Shown: piece by piece, positions 23,046 to 38,995 of the stretch
Numbering within the stretch: position 1 is the first letter of the stretch
Layout: each line of letters begins with the position of its first letter
Assembly (NCBI GenBank): GCA_964006375.1
Contig: OZ023269.1
Coordinates: 126,206,723-126,270,722 of the forward strand
DNA length: 64,000 nt
Direction of reading: 5' to 3'
DNA from: Tillus elongatus
Lineage: Eukaryota; Arthropoda; Insecta; Coleoptera; Cleridae
Notes under the pieces: model-generated
What the model was told of the DNA's origin: nothing
What the model saw: the letters and a program-made list of their open reading frames with translations, nothing else
Databases searched by the model: none
Made by a program: the position numbers and the translations under genes

Positions 23046-24440
23046 GGAGGCCAACGCCAAGCAAGTAGGGATCCTTGGGCTCTTTTTGCCAACCCCAGCA
23101 ACCCAGCAACCATGCTCTACTCCTCCTCGGTTCCGTCGCCAAATCGCCGCGACCTCGAGATGAAGGCCGTGACGGTCTTCAACTGGATGGTACTTACCTG
23201 ATTCCTCTGCAGAGTCCTCGATCCCAACAATTCTGCTCGAAGACTCGCAAAAGCCTCCCATTCTCACAGGTAGTGGTAGGACGTTTCCTCATCCTCGCAG
23301 TATTCCTGACAGATGGGACCCCTCTCTACGCCTATCAATGTGTCTTCTAAGAGCGCAGTGGCCTGTTAGCACCCCAAGGATGCCGTGAAGCGTAGGTCGA
23401 CTCCTACCGAGTAGCCAGACAGCTTTATCTCTGTCCGACCCCTCCACGGAGTCCCTAGCCTGCCTGCAGCCACCAACCGACCCCCAGTGCCTCTTCATTG
23501 CTCCCTCGGTCCACCTGTCTAAGGCGACAGAGACTGTCTTCCTACTTATACCCATCGCCGGCTCCGGGCCACAGAACGGCCGCCGGGAACCGAGCCTTGC
23601 GGGATTATTCGCCACCTCATTCCCCGCTACGCCACAGTGTCTCGGAACCCACACTAGTTGTACCTCATTTGTCCTGGTTAGTCCTTCTAAGGCGTCAGCG
23701 CACTCCTGAACCAGTGGAGACCTGATTCTGGTCGCGCAGACTGCCCGAAGGACTGCCTGGCTATCCGAGCAGATGTACACACATTTCTCGGGACTCCTCT
23801 TCACATCCTGTCTATTGTCTACAGACAGGATAGCATACACCTCTGTTTCGAATGCCGTGATATATGCGCCAAGAGCATAGCTCTCGCGCACCCTCAGGCC
23901 CTCGATGTATATTTTTGCTCCGGAGGATTGTTGGTCCTCCGGCCGCGATCCGTCGGTGAAACACACCAGGCTTGCGGGCTGGAATTCAACCTTATTTTCC
24001 CTCCACTGATCCCTACTGGGGATCCTGAGGGTGTATAACCTAGTCAACCTAATATCATCCTCGGCATCCCGCACCTTTATGGCGGAAATCGGAATTTCCT
24101 TTTCCACCTCCTTGGCGACTCTTGCATGCCCTATTACTGCTCCCTCTCCGCACCAGTTTCCTGCGTTTCGCATTCTGAGATGTGACGCCATCGCCTCCAT
24201 CCTGACACAGATGGGAAGCGGTGGCAGCATCAACAGGACCTCTAGCGCGGCTAAGGGTGTCGTTCTCATAGCGCCTGTGATACCCAGGATTGCCAGCCTT
24301 TGGAGTTTGGCCAGCTTCCTGCTGGTAGTTTGGTTCACACCGCACCACCAGACGAGCGGCCCATAGAGGATTCTCGGCCTGACGATCGCAGTGTAGATCC
24401 AATGAAGGATCCGAGGATTAACTCCTCAGGTCCTCCCTAT
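23046..24440 (-). pseudogene. LINE ORF2 3' part: RT end and RNase H domain
   Basis: The minus frame opens near 24425 (RILHWIYTAIVRPRILYGPL, the RT thumb motif) and stays open to about 23290. RNase H follows: Asp in VCFTDGSRPED, Glu in FETEVYAIL, Asp in CSDSQAVLRAV. The fourth catalytic position is Asn in GNEVANNPA (23609-23607) where GNE.AD is usual. Near 23335 a frameshift leads to PICQEYCEDEETSYHYL, the Cys/His tail. This belongs to the RNase H-carrying (I/LOA/R1-like) LINEs. It is markedly G+C-rich compared with its surroundings. The 5' end is cut within RT; RT palm is missing. Confidence 0.8.
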
Positions 24441-25027
24441 CACACGACGCAGCTGCCAGAGAGTCGCTACTCCCTTCCTTACAACCATTTCTATTCAACT
24501 TCTAACAAACTCACCCTTCAGTTGATCGTAGAATACGAAAATCTGAAAAAATACAGGAAGTTTTATTTGAAATTAGGAAGCTACCAGTGACATCCGGTGT
24601 AACCGGAAGTTGAAGGAGTCTGAGAATATTTGAGTTCAAATGGGACTGTGCGAATTAGTTATTGTGTCAACTTAGGAAATCCTGCAACTGTTATTTTCTC
24701 AGATACTTCCAACTAAAAGTTATCGTTCGACACCCTGTATATTATTTTGTAATCAAAAATTATTTGAGCCAGAGAAACTATCAAACGGGTTAAATAAGTA
24801 GTTTTGCGAATCTGTGTGTTGTTGTATTGTCTTTGTTCATGGCTGCGGTCGTCAGACCATTTACACATTTTTTCCGGCTTCTTGGTTTGGATCCCGTCTG
24901 TATCCTACTTTTCTTTTAATATATACAATTTTGCGACTCTGAGCAAACACCTCCTTTGTTTGTTAGGTAATGTCAATGGACTACTAGATGTTTGGTAAAT
25001 AATGATTTTTTCATAATGTTTTATTTA
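24441..25027. other. A+T-rich sequence, possible MITE scraps
   Basis: It includes GACATCCGGTGTAACCGGAA near 24592, which forms a weak stem, and a TTCGACACCCTGTATATT end near 24727 of a type often seen at mariner-like elements. No coding frame. Confidence 0.3.
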
Positions 25028-25037
25028 TTATTTAATT

Positions 25038-25800
<763 letters not shown>

Positions 25801-25824
25801 ATTCATCAACATTACCTGAATGTT

Positions 25825-26019
25825 TTATGTGGTTAGGAATGAGCCATACTCTATTAAATTGTCCCACAATCTTTTAAAACTCTGCAAACTCGGCTGTCGG
25901 CGATCAAAGTATTTCTGAAAGTATTCTACTCAAGCTTTAACGGCATTTTCATTAAAGCGGATGTAACATGCTCTTATATCATAGTTTTCTTCATTTGAAA
26001 ATTCAAAAAAACTTTTCAT
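25825..26019 (-). pseudogene. HTH (DUF4817-like) N-terminus of a mariner-type transposase
   Basis: From ATG 26019 the minus frame reads FEFSNEENYDIRACYIRFNE, a TGA stop (25932-25930) and then VEYFQKYFDRRQPSLQSFKR and WDNLIEYGSF, ending at TAA 25827-25825. The YF...F..R..PS...F.R....L...GSF pattern is the first helix-turn-helix of DUF4817-type transposase-derived proteins. Only about 65 codons remain and there is no catalytic domain. Confidence 0.55.
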
Positions 26020-26204
26020 ATGAATGAACCTTTATTGCTTGATATTGTGAAAACAATCTTTTAATCGCTGGCTCCCAGGTAATTCAATGGGAATAGAGAA
26101 TAGAAACACACCATCAGCTTTCTAATTACTTGAAATATATATGTCATAGCTTATATCACTGTAATAATTAAAAACATACTGACTATGGTTTCTATTAAAA
26201 AAGT

Positions 26205-26253
26205 CTGGACGCAGCAACTAGGCCCCCTAGAACCCATATCCAGGGTCAGTTTC

Positions 26254-26350
<97 letters not shown>
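26205..26350 (+). repeat. Chimeric junction of a mosaic terminal end and the AGGCC-TA block
   Basis: GTCTGGACGCAGCAAC (26205-26220) runs directly into TAGGCCCCCTAGAACCC and then (TA)n (about 26256-26349). These two blocks are normally more than 1 kb apart, so a deletion or template switch joined them. Confidence 0.6.
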
Positions 26351-26352
<2 letters not shown>

Positions 26353-26392
26353 GGGTGAACAATTTACCAAAATTTAAATTAAAGAAAACAAA

Positions 26393-27075
26393 GTCTGGAC
26401 GCAGCAAGTGCGTTATGGAGGTAAATTTTCATAAAAATATTTTTAATGGCAAATATGTATCTTTAATGCAAGCAGGCGTTAATTTGGTCACCGGGGTAAC
26501 CTATGTAGTAGAAAAGATGTACCATATCTTATCAAAATAACTTATTGTTTGAAAATGTACAAACATTTTCCGAAAATAAACTTAAAATATTACCGAGAAA
26601 ACTCGTCTCGTAGCCGACGAACCTTAGGTTATTAGCAAATTAGGTTATTGAATTTTGAAGCATTTAATGAAAAGTTGCTACCATCTATCTATCGATTTTT
26701 TTACAAACGTGCATCATATTTCGATGAACAATACAAAAATTCAATAAGGAATGTTCAAACAAAAATTTTAGGTATCACCAACGACTTATGGGCCACATGT
26801 GATTGTTACAATAATTTTATAAGATGCAGCTCAAGACACCCTATAAGTAAGGTATACAATTTTTTCTCGTATCTTGCATAATGACAGTTATATTGAGCTT
26901 TACCGAGGAAATGTGTCACCCTGTATATATGTAAGCAGATACTGATTAACAAATTTTCGTAGAACAAATTCGTTAATTAGAAGACCGCGACTTTTGAATT
27001 CTAAAAAGATTTCTTCAAATGGGCGCAAACTAGGCCTCCTAGAATCCATATCCGGGTTTACTTTTTACCAACTAA
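26393..27075 (-). repeat. Mosaic repeat copy 4 (reversed): terminal module, V, AGGCC block
   Basis: It begins GTCTGGACGCAGCAAGTGCG (26394), passes the TAACCTATGTAGTAGAAA core, loses its inner end near 26690, and continues into V reversed (26770-26930) and the AGGCCTCCTAGAATCC block (about 27030). Confidence 0.65.
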
Positions 27076-27912
27076 GGGCAACAACAGCTCCTATTAAACT
27101 TTAATTAAAAGTCTTAAAAGTGCGTATCTTTCATGTTCAACAAAAAATCGTAAAAAACATTGGAATTACACAATCTGATCAGATAACGTTAGAATTGAAT
27201 CAGACGGAAAAAAAAAATAAAGAAGGTGGAAAGAGAAATTCAGTCAGGGTGACATTAAACCGGCGTCCCTTCGCTCATCAGCCATGCATTTTACAATTAC
27301 ACTACTGAGATCCATGTATCACACTCTGCAATGAAAGGTAGATAATCGATAATGGTCTTAAGTTATTTATTTGTAATATGTGAGGTCTTTAGAGGCAGAT
27401 TTTGCAACTATTTTAACAAAACAGAAGTGCACCATAAATCTTAAACATTAATATACATTTTATGCAATATTTTCCATTTATAAACCACAATACTTATACT
27501 AACTGCCACGTTTCAAATCTCCAGTTTGACATTTATAGGAAAAAAATTATAAAATTTTCAAAGTAATCTTTCTGGTACTTCTTGAACTTTTGCGCCATGA
27601 AAAGATAAACGTTGTCTGTAATATTTAATAGATTTTATTTAATACATACAATGTTTTGGTTTGCCACTTCTCTCACTATAGTGGTACTAAAATTTTGCTT
27701 TATTAAGAACCTACAACTTTTGTTTCTTTCAACTTAGAGCTAGATTTTATTGCAGAGTTTGTTTTTTACAATATAAACCATCTTGCCAAATTTGGTTGCC
27801 ATATCCCTGTTATTTACGGAGATATGAATTTTTTTCAGAAGAAAACCAAAAATTTCCCAGGAAAAACTGGTCCAATTTGCTTGGCTAACGAACTCACCCA
27901 AGCCACTTACAC
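27076..27912 (-). repeat. Mosaic repeat with SINE head (reversed)
   Basis: A tRNA-like head (27236-27310, with GCATGGCTGATGAGCGAAGG on the minus strand) lies between an ACACAATCTGATCAGATAAC block and the 27340-27912 block that ends with the GGTTGCCATATCCCTGTTAT segment. The order matches, in reverse, that at 47280-48050. Confidence 0.55.
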
Positions 27913-27997
27913 TTGTTTGTTGAATGTAGTATTGTTTCCAGATTTTTATTTTTTTATGGTCTAGAAATCTGGGAACAATACTACATTCAACAAACAA
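27913..27997. repeat. 33-bp hairpin
   Basis: TTGTTTGTTGAATGTAGTAT... (27913-27945) is the reverse complement of ...ATACTACATTCAACAAACAA (27965-27997) apart from one mismatch, around a T-rich loop of 19 bases. Confidence 0.7.
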
Positions 27998-28314
27998 ACA
28001 ATAAGAAACAATTAATGTCAGAACAAATCCAAGTACAAACATTTAAACAAAACTTAATAAAGGCCAAATGGACAAATTATCAAACCACAGTGATCAAGAC
28101 AGGAGACCGATACACACGACACAGTCCGAAGGCACAACCAATCAGAGAACAGTAAACCGACCAATAGAAACTCACGGCGCAGGCGCCACGTACAATCTCA
28201 GACGTAGACCACAGAGGAGCAATAACAGTCAGTAGCGTGCTGATGATGAACCGGGGCGGTTCGAAACTGCAGTCCACGCAAACCAATAAGAAATCAAAAA
28301 CGTACAGCAAGCAA

Positions 28315-28320
<6 letters not shown>
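27998..28320. other. Unassigned segment with CCAAT and GC-rich motifs
   Basis: It holds ACCAATCAGAG (28137), ACCAATAGAAACTC (28159), GGCGCAGGCGCC (28176) and a GAACCG/CGGTTC stem (28247-28261). These resemble promoter elements but no transcription unit follows. A relic of an unknown element or a promoter fragment are both possible. Confidence 0.35.
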
Positions 28321-28990
<670 letters not shown>

Positions 28991-29784
28991 TAAAAAAAGT
29001 CCGATGACGTCATATTTGAAAAGCAGGAGTGGGAGAAACGTAAATTTTACGGAAAAATGTGTATTTTTGAAAACTAGAGTTGACGTCTCCGAGCATTTCG
29101 TCGAAACGCAAATCGCTCAAATTGTAATATATTTATTCCATAATATTAGCTACACACTGATACTAGAAACAGCTATCAACTCTAGTAATTTTCAGCCTAT
29201 AATTGAACTTATTTATACACACCCATACAGTGCTCGTTTGTACTTATATATTAACAATATTTAAATATTTATATTGTCTCAATTATTTGACAGGCAAGAA
29301 TAGTCAGTTTGTGTAAATTATGAAAAAAATCTTGCTTCTGTACAAGGTAAGCTATTTTGTGAGGAGAATTGAAAGATGGTGTATAACACTGAAATTGAAT
29401 GTGAATGATATACGCTTGAAATTGATGTTTAGCCTGACATTGTTACTAACAACACATTGACTACTAACTAAATCAGCATGAAATTGATTTTTTTGATAGC
29501 AATTCTTCATTAAATACAGATAATAACTCTGTATTATGTTGGAGCCTGATTGTCTACGAAAGCGTCAGATCATAAAACAGATTCTCAAACGAAATTGTAG
29601 TGCTAAAATATTTCAACACAAGGCTTTTAGCGTAGCAAGGGCGTTGCTACAGAGACTTTAGAGACATGGTTAAATCGTGCGTGTGAACCGCAGCCTAGTT
29701 TTGAAACTTTGATTAGTAATTGATAACAGATTTATATTAATTAATTAACAAATTTTCAAGGTAGTTTAAATTATTAGACTATGC
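28991..29784. other. A+T-rich sequence without recognised content
   Basis: A CRE-like TGACGTCA lies at 29004-29011. The 93-codon frame at 28983-29264 is unsupported by any family. Confidence 0.35.
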
Positions 29785-30780
<996 letters not shown>

Positions 30781-30783
30781 TTA

Positions 30784-30900
30784 ATGAATTTTCTTCAAAA
30801 AGATTCACTAATGAGGAGATCCCGACTTTTGAATTTAGAAAAATTTTCTTCAAACGAGCGCGAACTAGGCCCCCTAGAACTCATCTACAGGGTTAGTTTC

Positions 30901-30992
<92 letters not shown>

Positions 30993-31938
30993 GTACCAAA
31001 ATTTAGGCAAAAAAGTTATAGGCATTAAAAAAAATGAATGGAGTTTTCCTCAAAACGTCAAAGACGCGATTTGAAATGTCAAAATTGGCAACATTTAAAC
31101 AAAAAAAACCTGAAAGCAATACGGATTATGTAAATAGTGTTTTGCAAACGCTTAAGTTTCAGCTTCAACCATCATTGCCCTTCCTTTTACTAAAATATTT
31201 GCGGAAAATTCATTTCAAATATACCCTTTATCTGATGCTTTGGCAGTAGTTTTAATTAAGTTTATGGTTTAACGTTTAAATTCGTTAATGAGGAAATCGC
31301 GGCTTTTAAATTCTCTAAAGATTTCTTCAAATGAGCGCAAACTAGGCCCCCTAGGATCAATATTCGGGTTTACTTTTTGTTTACATATATACAGGGTGAC
31401 GCATTTCTACGGTACAGCTCAATATAATTGTTATTATGCAAGATACGAGAAAAAATTGTGTGCATTACCTATAGGGTGTTGTGAGCTGCATCTTATAAAT
31501 GTATTTTGACAACTACAGAATGGCCCATAAGTCGTTGGTGATACCTACTTTTTTTTTAACATTCCTTATTGTATTTTTGCATTTTTCATCGCAATATGAT
31601 GCATGTTTGTAAAAAAAAAATCTAAACGCAGTAAGTGCGTTTTAGTAGCGAATTTTCATTAAACGCTTCAAAATTCAATAACGCAATTTACTATTAACCT
31701 AAGGTTCGTCGGCTTTGAAACGAGTTTTCTCGGAAATGTTTTAAGTTTATTTTCGTAAAATTTTTGTACATTTACAAACAATAAGTTATTTTGATAAAAT
31801 ATGGTACATTATTTTTACTATATAGGTTATATCGGTGACCAGATTGATGCCTGCTTGCTTTAGAGAGTCATATTTGCTACTAAACGTGTTTTTATGAAAA
31901 TTAACTTACATAACGCACTTGCTGCGTCCAGGTTTTTT
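30784..31938 (+). repeat. Mosaic repeat copy 6, nearly complete
   Basis: Hairpin module, AGGCCCCCTAGAACTC, (TA)n (30904-30990), a CAAAATTGGCAACATTTA block, a second AGGCCCCCTAGGATC block (31346), V (31514-31545), and a whole terminal module (31619-31938) with both TIRs. It is a good reference copy for the V-type order. Confidence 0.75.
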
Positions 31939-32224
31939 TATGTGACGTGAGCCGAATTCCCTTACGACTACTTTGTTATTTGTAGTTTATAATTACCTTA
32001 TTTTTAAATTTTTAAGTAATTTTATGTTGTTGTTTTAAGCTAAAAATCATGAGATTTTGCGACTAAATATTGAAAAAATTAAATTTATTTAAAAAACGTG
32101 GATCTCATGCAAAAGCATGAGACCTGGCATCACTGTGCATATTTAACAAAAATCTTGACACAATCAATTTTAGATTAAAAAATGACGTCATGCGACGTAA
32201 AAACTTCACCCCTACATTTAACCC
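31939..32224. other. Insert between two mosaic copies, with a hairpin
   Basis: TCTCATGC/GCATGAGA (32104-32123) forms an 8-bp stem with an AAAA loop, and TGACGTCATGCGACG follows at 32183. I cannot assign the segment to a family. Confidence 0.35.
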
Positions 32225-32935
32225 CCTTCGAGTGACAGTTTTAGTTAAATTTATGATTTAACGGTCTATAATTTTTAGCTAATTTTCGTAGAAAAAATTC
32301 GTGAATGAGGAAACCGCGGCATTTAAATTCTAAAAAGATTTCTTCAAATGACCGCAAACTAGGCCCCCTAGGATCTATATTCGAGTTTACTTTTTGTTTA
32401 CATATATCCAGGGTGACGCATTTCTACGGTAAAGTTCAATATAATTGTTATTATGCAAGATACGAGAAAAAATTGTGTACGTTACCTATAGGGTGTTGTG
32501 AGCTGCATCTTATAAAATTATTTTGACAACTACAGGATGGCCCATAAGTCGTTGGTGATACATACATTTTTTTTGAACATTCCTTATTGCATTTTTGCAT
32601 TTTTCATCGCAATATATGTTTGTAAAAAAAAATCTAGACGCAGTGCATTTTAGTAACGAATTTTCATTAAACGCTTCAAAATTCAATAATGCAATTTGCT
32701 ATTAACCTAAGGTTCGTCGGCTTGGAAACGAGTTTTCACGGAAACGTTTTAAGTTTATTTTCGGAAAATTTGTGTACATTTTCAAACAAGTTTTGTTGGA
32801 AAAATATGGTACACTGTTCCTTCTATATAGGTTATACCGGTGACCAAATTGATTAGTGCTTGGATTAAAGAGACATATTTGCTATTAAAAACATTTTAAA
32901 GAAAATTCACTTCCATAACGCGCTGCGTCCAGACT
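32225..32935 (+). repeat. Mosaic repeat copy 7, without TA
   Basis: Starts in the GTTTAACGGTCTATAATTTT block, has AGGCCCCCTAGGATC (32361), V (32535) and a terminal module (32630-32935). It is close to 31240-31938 in sequence and may be a local duplication. Confidence 0.65.
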
Positions 32936-33644
32936 TTTTCTTTATTCTCTGCTAATTAATGCTAACGGTGGGTATATATTTTATATCACCATGTATATTT
33001 TAAGTTTACAAACCATTTTCTAAGGTAGCATAGTAATAACTATAAGTGTCCTGTTATGTAAGCTATTACGGTAGCTCTAAATTATTTACATAGTAGCTAA
33101 CTTTTTATAAATATGTGAAAGTTTAGAATTTAATATCAGTATCGCGTCAGCTATCAGAAGTTCCCAAGTGTAATGTAACTGGTACGTGAATGAAACATGG
33201 CATAAATAGCTACTCTTGCCCCAATATAATAGACTCACGTCACGATATGATAAATGTAACTCCAACACTTGAATTATTCATATGCCTGTAGTTATTGTCG
33301 ATTTTCTCAATTCAAAATTGATAACGAATAAATTTACAACTAAGTTAATTGAACGTCAATAATTATACACTATGATTTTATTGAAACGAATTTTTAAAAT
33401 GATATGTTAAACGTGAGTAGTGAACGGAAGGGAATGTTTAAGTCTTTATAAGTCGTGCGAGGAATGTAGATTACATAAATGCTATTTTATTGAATTTCGT
33501 AATAATATTTAATAAAGATAAAATTATCTAGGTATATAGTAAATGTCGCCAATTTATTCAATAAACAAAAGTTCCCGGTTGCATTCAACGTTGCCAAATG
33601 CTGGCAATTTATTTGACTTTTAAGCTTATTAGATCCAGATCAAG
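32936..33644. other. A+T-rich sequence without recognised content
   Basis: No coding frame above chance, no repeat shared with the rest of the window. Confidence 0.4.
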
Positions 33645-33773
33645 CATTTTAGTGAATTTTCTTAAAAAAAAATCACCAAGAAGGAGATTCCGATATTTGA
33701 ATTTTGAAAAAAATTCTTTAAGCGAGCGCGAACTAGGCCCCCTAGAACCGATATCCAGGGTCAGTTTCAATTT

Positions 33774-33862
<89 letters not shown>

Positions 33863-34690
33863 ACCGATAACTCAAAAAATATTGGGCTGATTTTGATCCA
33901 ATTTGGTACGTACCTTCCTTTTTCAAGTGGCTTAGATATGTTTGTTAGCCGAGAAAATCGTCCCAGGTTTTCCCGGAAAATTCTGTGTTTTCTTTCAAAC
34001 AAAATAATTATATTTCCGGAAATGACAAAGTAAGGGCAACCAAATTTGGTACTCTGATTTATGTCATAAGAGTATCCTATGTATCAAAATTTAGATCTCT
34101 ACGTTATAAGAAAACACAGTTAGAGGTAAATTAATTTTTAATTAACTAAACCTGAGTAAAGAAAGTTAAAACGTCAAAATTGATAAAATTATGGTAGGAG
34201 AACGAATGTGAATGAAAAATACGGCACTAAATGACTAACAAGCTTCTAGATCTGTGTCTTGGTCGTTATTTTCCTTCATTTAGTTAAAATATGAGCAAGA
34301 AATCCATTGCAAATAAAAATTGTTTGGTGTAAATAGTAAAGACGTTAGAAATTAACCAGATATGCCTGCTAGTACATACATGTCAATTCGATTCTACATC
34401 AAAGATAGTCGAGTCCTATATAACAAGTTCTAATCCTAGTTAGTGCATTACTCTTTATCAATTTTTTTTTAGTCTCATTTCACTTTACCGTTATCTGATC
34501 AGATTGTTTTTATTCAGATGAATTTTTTAGAGACTTTTTCTATTAAAAATATTTTAATAAAGAGGAGATGAAAACTTTTAAGACTTGTTTCAATTTGAAT
34601 AGCATATCTGGTTGTTTGCTCTTGCCCTAACTTATTGAAACCGTTCTATATTTAATACAGTCGTAGACTTTTCCCGTGGCTTCACAAGTG
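33645..34690 (+). repeat. Mosaic repeat copy 8 (tRNA-like tail type)
   Basis: Hairpin module at 33649, AGGCCCCCTAGAACC (33733), (TA)n (33781-33859), CACACCGATAACTCAAAAAA, then the tail shared with 30150-30780, with the same GATGAAAACTTTTAA and CTTGCCCTAACTTATTGAAA landmarks. Confidence 0.65.
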
Positions 34691-34694
34691 CCTG

Positions 34695-35328
<634 letters not shown>

Positions 35329-36339
35329 TTTATTTATGTACATGCCTACAGGTTTATAATATTATTGTAGCCATAAAAGCGTGCTAAATGGAAAAATATT
35401 TATTTTTAGCATTTTTATTGAGTCAATTAAATTATTTTTAGAAATACACCGGTATAAAGTAAAACAAGCTTCTGAACTTAAATTAAAATATATTGCCCCT
35501 AAATACCAGCTGCATTGTAATAAACATCACGAAATAAAATTTTATTTCTTTTAATACCGTCATTAATTTATGTTTTTGATAGTGGTGCCCCCACTGTTTC
35601 AATTTTAAATGTAGAAAGAGGTATGTTTAAAAAGTACCCGAATTCGCGCTAGCCTGCGAGTGTTATGTAGTGGAATGCGCATGTCCATAATCCAACTATA
35701 ATCATCATTAAATCTGCCCATTTTGCTCGCCCATGTAATAATTGGTTTCTCAAGGCGCATATCCTATGTTTTACCACCTGCCTGTTCAAAAACGCAAACT
35801 CTATTGACATAAAAGAGCGTTTTTTTTTACTGCGCTATTCTATAAAAGGGTCCCTCTGTATGTTTTTCAATCATAAATTTCTATTATTCATTTTTTTATT
35901 GTTGTTGTTCTGTAGGTTGGAGGAATATGACACTTCGTTTATGACAATTGAGTTTTGCTTTCATAAAGCCTGAAGCGGAAATGTTTTATTAATTGATATT
36001 TACTGCTCTCTTTAATGTAAAACACTCACACGAAAATTTATTTTGGTATTGATTATGTGGTAAAAAATAACAATTTTTAAAACTTCAATGACAGATGAGT
36101 GCCCGTATATTTTGTGAAATTAAAAAATATCTCCCTAGTTATATAGACAGAAAGCAGTATAAAGCAAATTTGATTCAAATGAACTTTATTTGTTGGTTCT
36201 TGCATAACACGCATACAAACTATGTAAAAATTTTTTAATTAAAAAAAATCCAGGGTCGCTTATTAATATATCAATGTACAATATCCATCTCATTAAAAAT
36301 ATTTGGAAAACCACTTTTCCATGAAAGCGGTGTAGTCTC
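35329..36339. other. A+T-rich sequence without recognised content
   Basis: A GTGGTGCCCCCACTG patch near 35583 resembles one near 3350. No gene or repeat otherwise. Confidence 0.35.
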
Positions 36340-36800
<461 letters not shown>

Positions 36801-38135
36801 AAAAGGCTTTGTTTAAAAACAAGGTTATGACTTGCTATGACGGATCTGAATAGCTTCATTGGCAATTATTTATCACCATGGTAACGTCGTTTCAGGTGAA
36901 TTTTGTTGCTTGGCAACGAAAATATTAAAATGGAGGAAATAAGGTTGAATTTCTTACGTTTACTTATCGCCCTCTGGTGACTCTCACAAGTACTTCATAA
37001 ATATTTTATATTTAGTTCTTCTTTTGGTATGATTGCCTTTGCAAATGACATTTAACTTCTTGGATTGACGTTGACATATTATTCCTTTATAAAACTTACA
37101 GGTTCATTTCTTGTTTTGAATATATAATACACTTTTTAACAATTATTGATGCATTACCCCTGAGTTCACTTGGCGTGGGTCAATCTTCCAGCACATTCAC
37201 TGTTTCTACTCAATGTATGTACAGGCATTCTTGATTGGAGTTGTTGTATAGCTGTTTATTGGTAGGTATAACCTATAAAATACTTTCACTCTAGTTTTTA
37301 ATCATGTATATTAACTTTTTTGAACATTTTCTCTTGCTGCAATCTACTAGCTTCTTCTTTCTACCAGCGTCTTCTTCCCAATCTCTCGTTCTTCCTCCCG
37401 GAAGTTCTAAATTTTATCTTTTGTTTTGTAACTTCGAATCACAGTTGTTAATTTTTATTTAAACTTTTTATTTACCAATCACCATTTTCTGTTTTCAGAT
37501 AAGCCAATAACATGATTTAACTACATTAGTCAAAAGAAAGTCATTTCCTGCATATAATTCAATATTCCGATTTTATACATGTAAGTCAAATTGTGTTTGT
37601 TTTAAAATTTATAACCTATCATTCATTAACACATTAAACCTTATTTTTCTAGAATAATTACTAACACATAGTTTCCCTAATTGATAATTAACAAATTTTT
37701 ACTTATTTTCTATACATATTAACACATTTTGTTAAAATCCCTAATCACATTCCTATTTAAATTCACTTTGTTCTGTCGAAGACAGTTTATAAATTTGGTC
37801 TTTTACCAGCTTGTTTGTGTTTGTAGCTGTCTATACCGGGTTTATATCACTTTGTATTTTGTTAAGCAGTTCATTCATTGTGAGTTTAATTGTTCAATGT
37901 TTTCTGATACAAAATGTTTTTTTTATACCTTAACTAATAAATTTAAACTATGTCAAAATCTATTCATTGACGAATATATTTATATTTAATTGTTTTTAAT
38001 TTGTAGGTTCAGTAGGATAAAAGGCTGCAATTTACCACCTGTGTCTGACTATAGCTAGGACAATAAATTGGATTTTTACTTCCAGGTATGTGTTTATTTT
38101 AAAACATTTTTTTTAATATATAGCCATGTCTGTGC
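36801..38135. other. A+T-rich sequence without recognised content
   Basis: An 86-codon frame (37729-37989) lacks any recognisable motif and I do not call it. No shared repeat seen. Confidence 0.4.
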
Positions 38136-38138
38136 ATG

Positions 38139-38236
<98 letters not shown>

Positions 38237-38575
38237 ACACCGATAACTCAAAAAATAATGGGCCAATTTTGATAAAATTTGGCACGCACCTTCCTTTTGT
38301 AAGTGGCTTCGATAAGTTTATTAGCCAGGAAAATCTAACCAAGTTCTCCGAAAAAATTTTGAGTTCTCTTTGGGAAAAAAATGTTATCTCCAAAATAAAA
38401 ACGAAGTGGTGACCAAATTTGGTACGTACATTTCTAATATTGAAAGTAAACTATATACCAAAATTATATTTATATGTTAGAAAAAGAATTAGTTATAAAA
38501 AATATTTTTGCTAGATCATTTCTATGAAAATTCACTACCATAACGCGTTAATTGAAGCGTCTAGACTTTTTTATA
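38136..38575 (+). repeat. Mosaic repeat copy 10, 5' part missing
   Basis: (TA)n (about 38144-38225), TATG units, CACCGATAACTCAAAAAATA and the CCAATTTTGATAAAATTTGG block, then a jump to a terminal end (CACTACCATAACGCG, 38532-38546). Confidence 0.6.
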
Positions 38576-38995
38576 TTACTTTTAATTTGAAGTTGTTGTA
38601 GTGTTAATGTACTATTGTATATTGTTTTTCAATAACATATGCTACAATTCTCTTAGTAATTCAATCATAATAGTAGGTGTACTGCATTATTCAATATAAT
38701 ACAATATTAACACCCTGTAAGAAAATAAACAACATTAACAATGATGTTGTTTTACATGTATAAGTTTGTATTATAAGTAGATATCTGAAGAACATTTACA
38801 TAGAATGACTGCACTGTCTACTTCAATTTTTTATTTGAATTAATCGTAACCTGAATTTAAACTTACAACATTTAATCAAACTATTTAAGTAAAGGTTATC
38901 AAGTACAGCCGGAGGCGTGAAAATGAACGGTAGTTGCATTCGCACAAAACACATAGCTATCACTCGCTGTTTATCACTGTTTCATTTTGTATAGA
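38576..38995. other. A+T-rich sequence without recognised content
   Basis: Left flank of the LINE fragment; no feature found. Confidence 0.4.

Noticed and set aside
29004..29011. CRE site TGACGTCA as a promoter
   Set aside because: A single 8-bp match without a nearby transcription unit is expected by chance or as part of a repeat.
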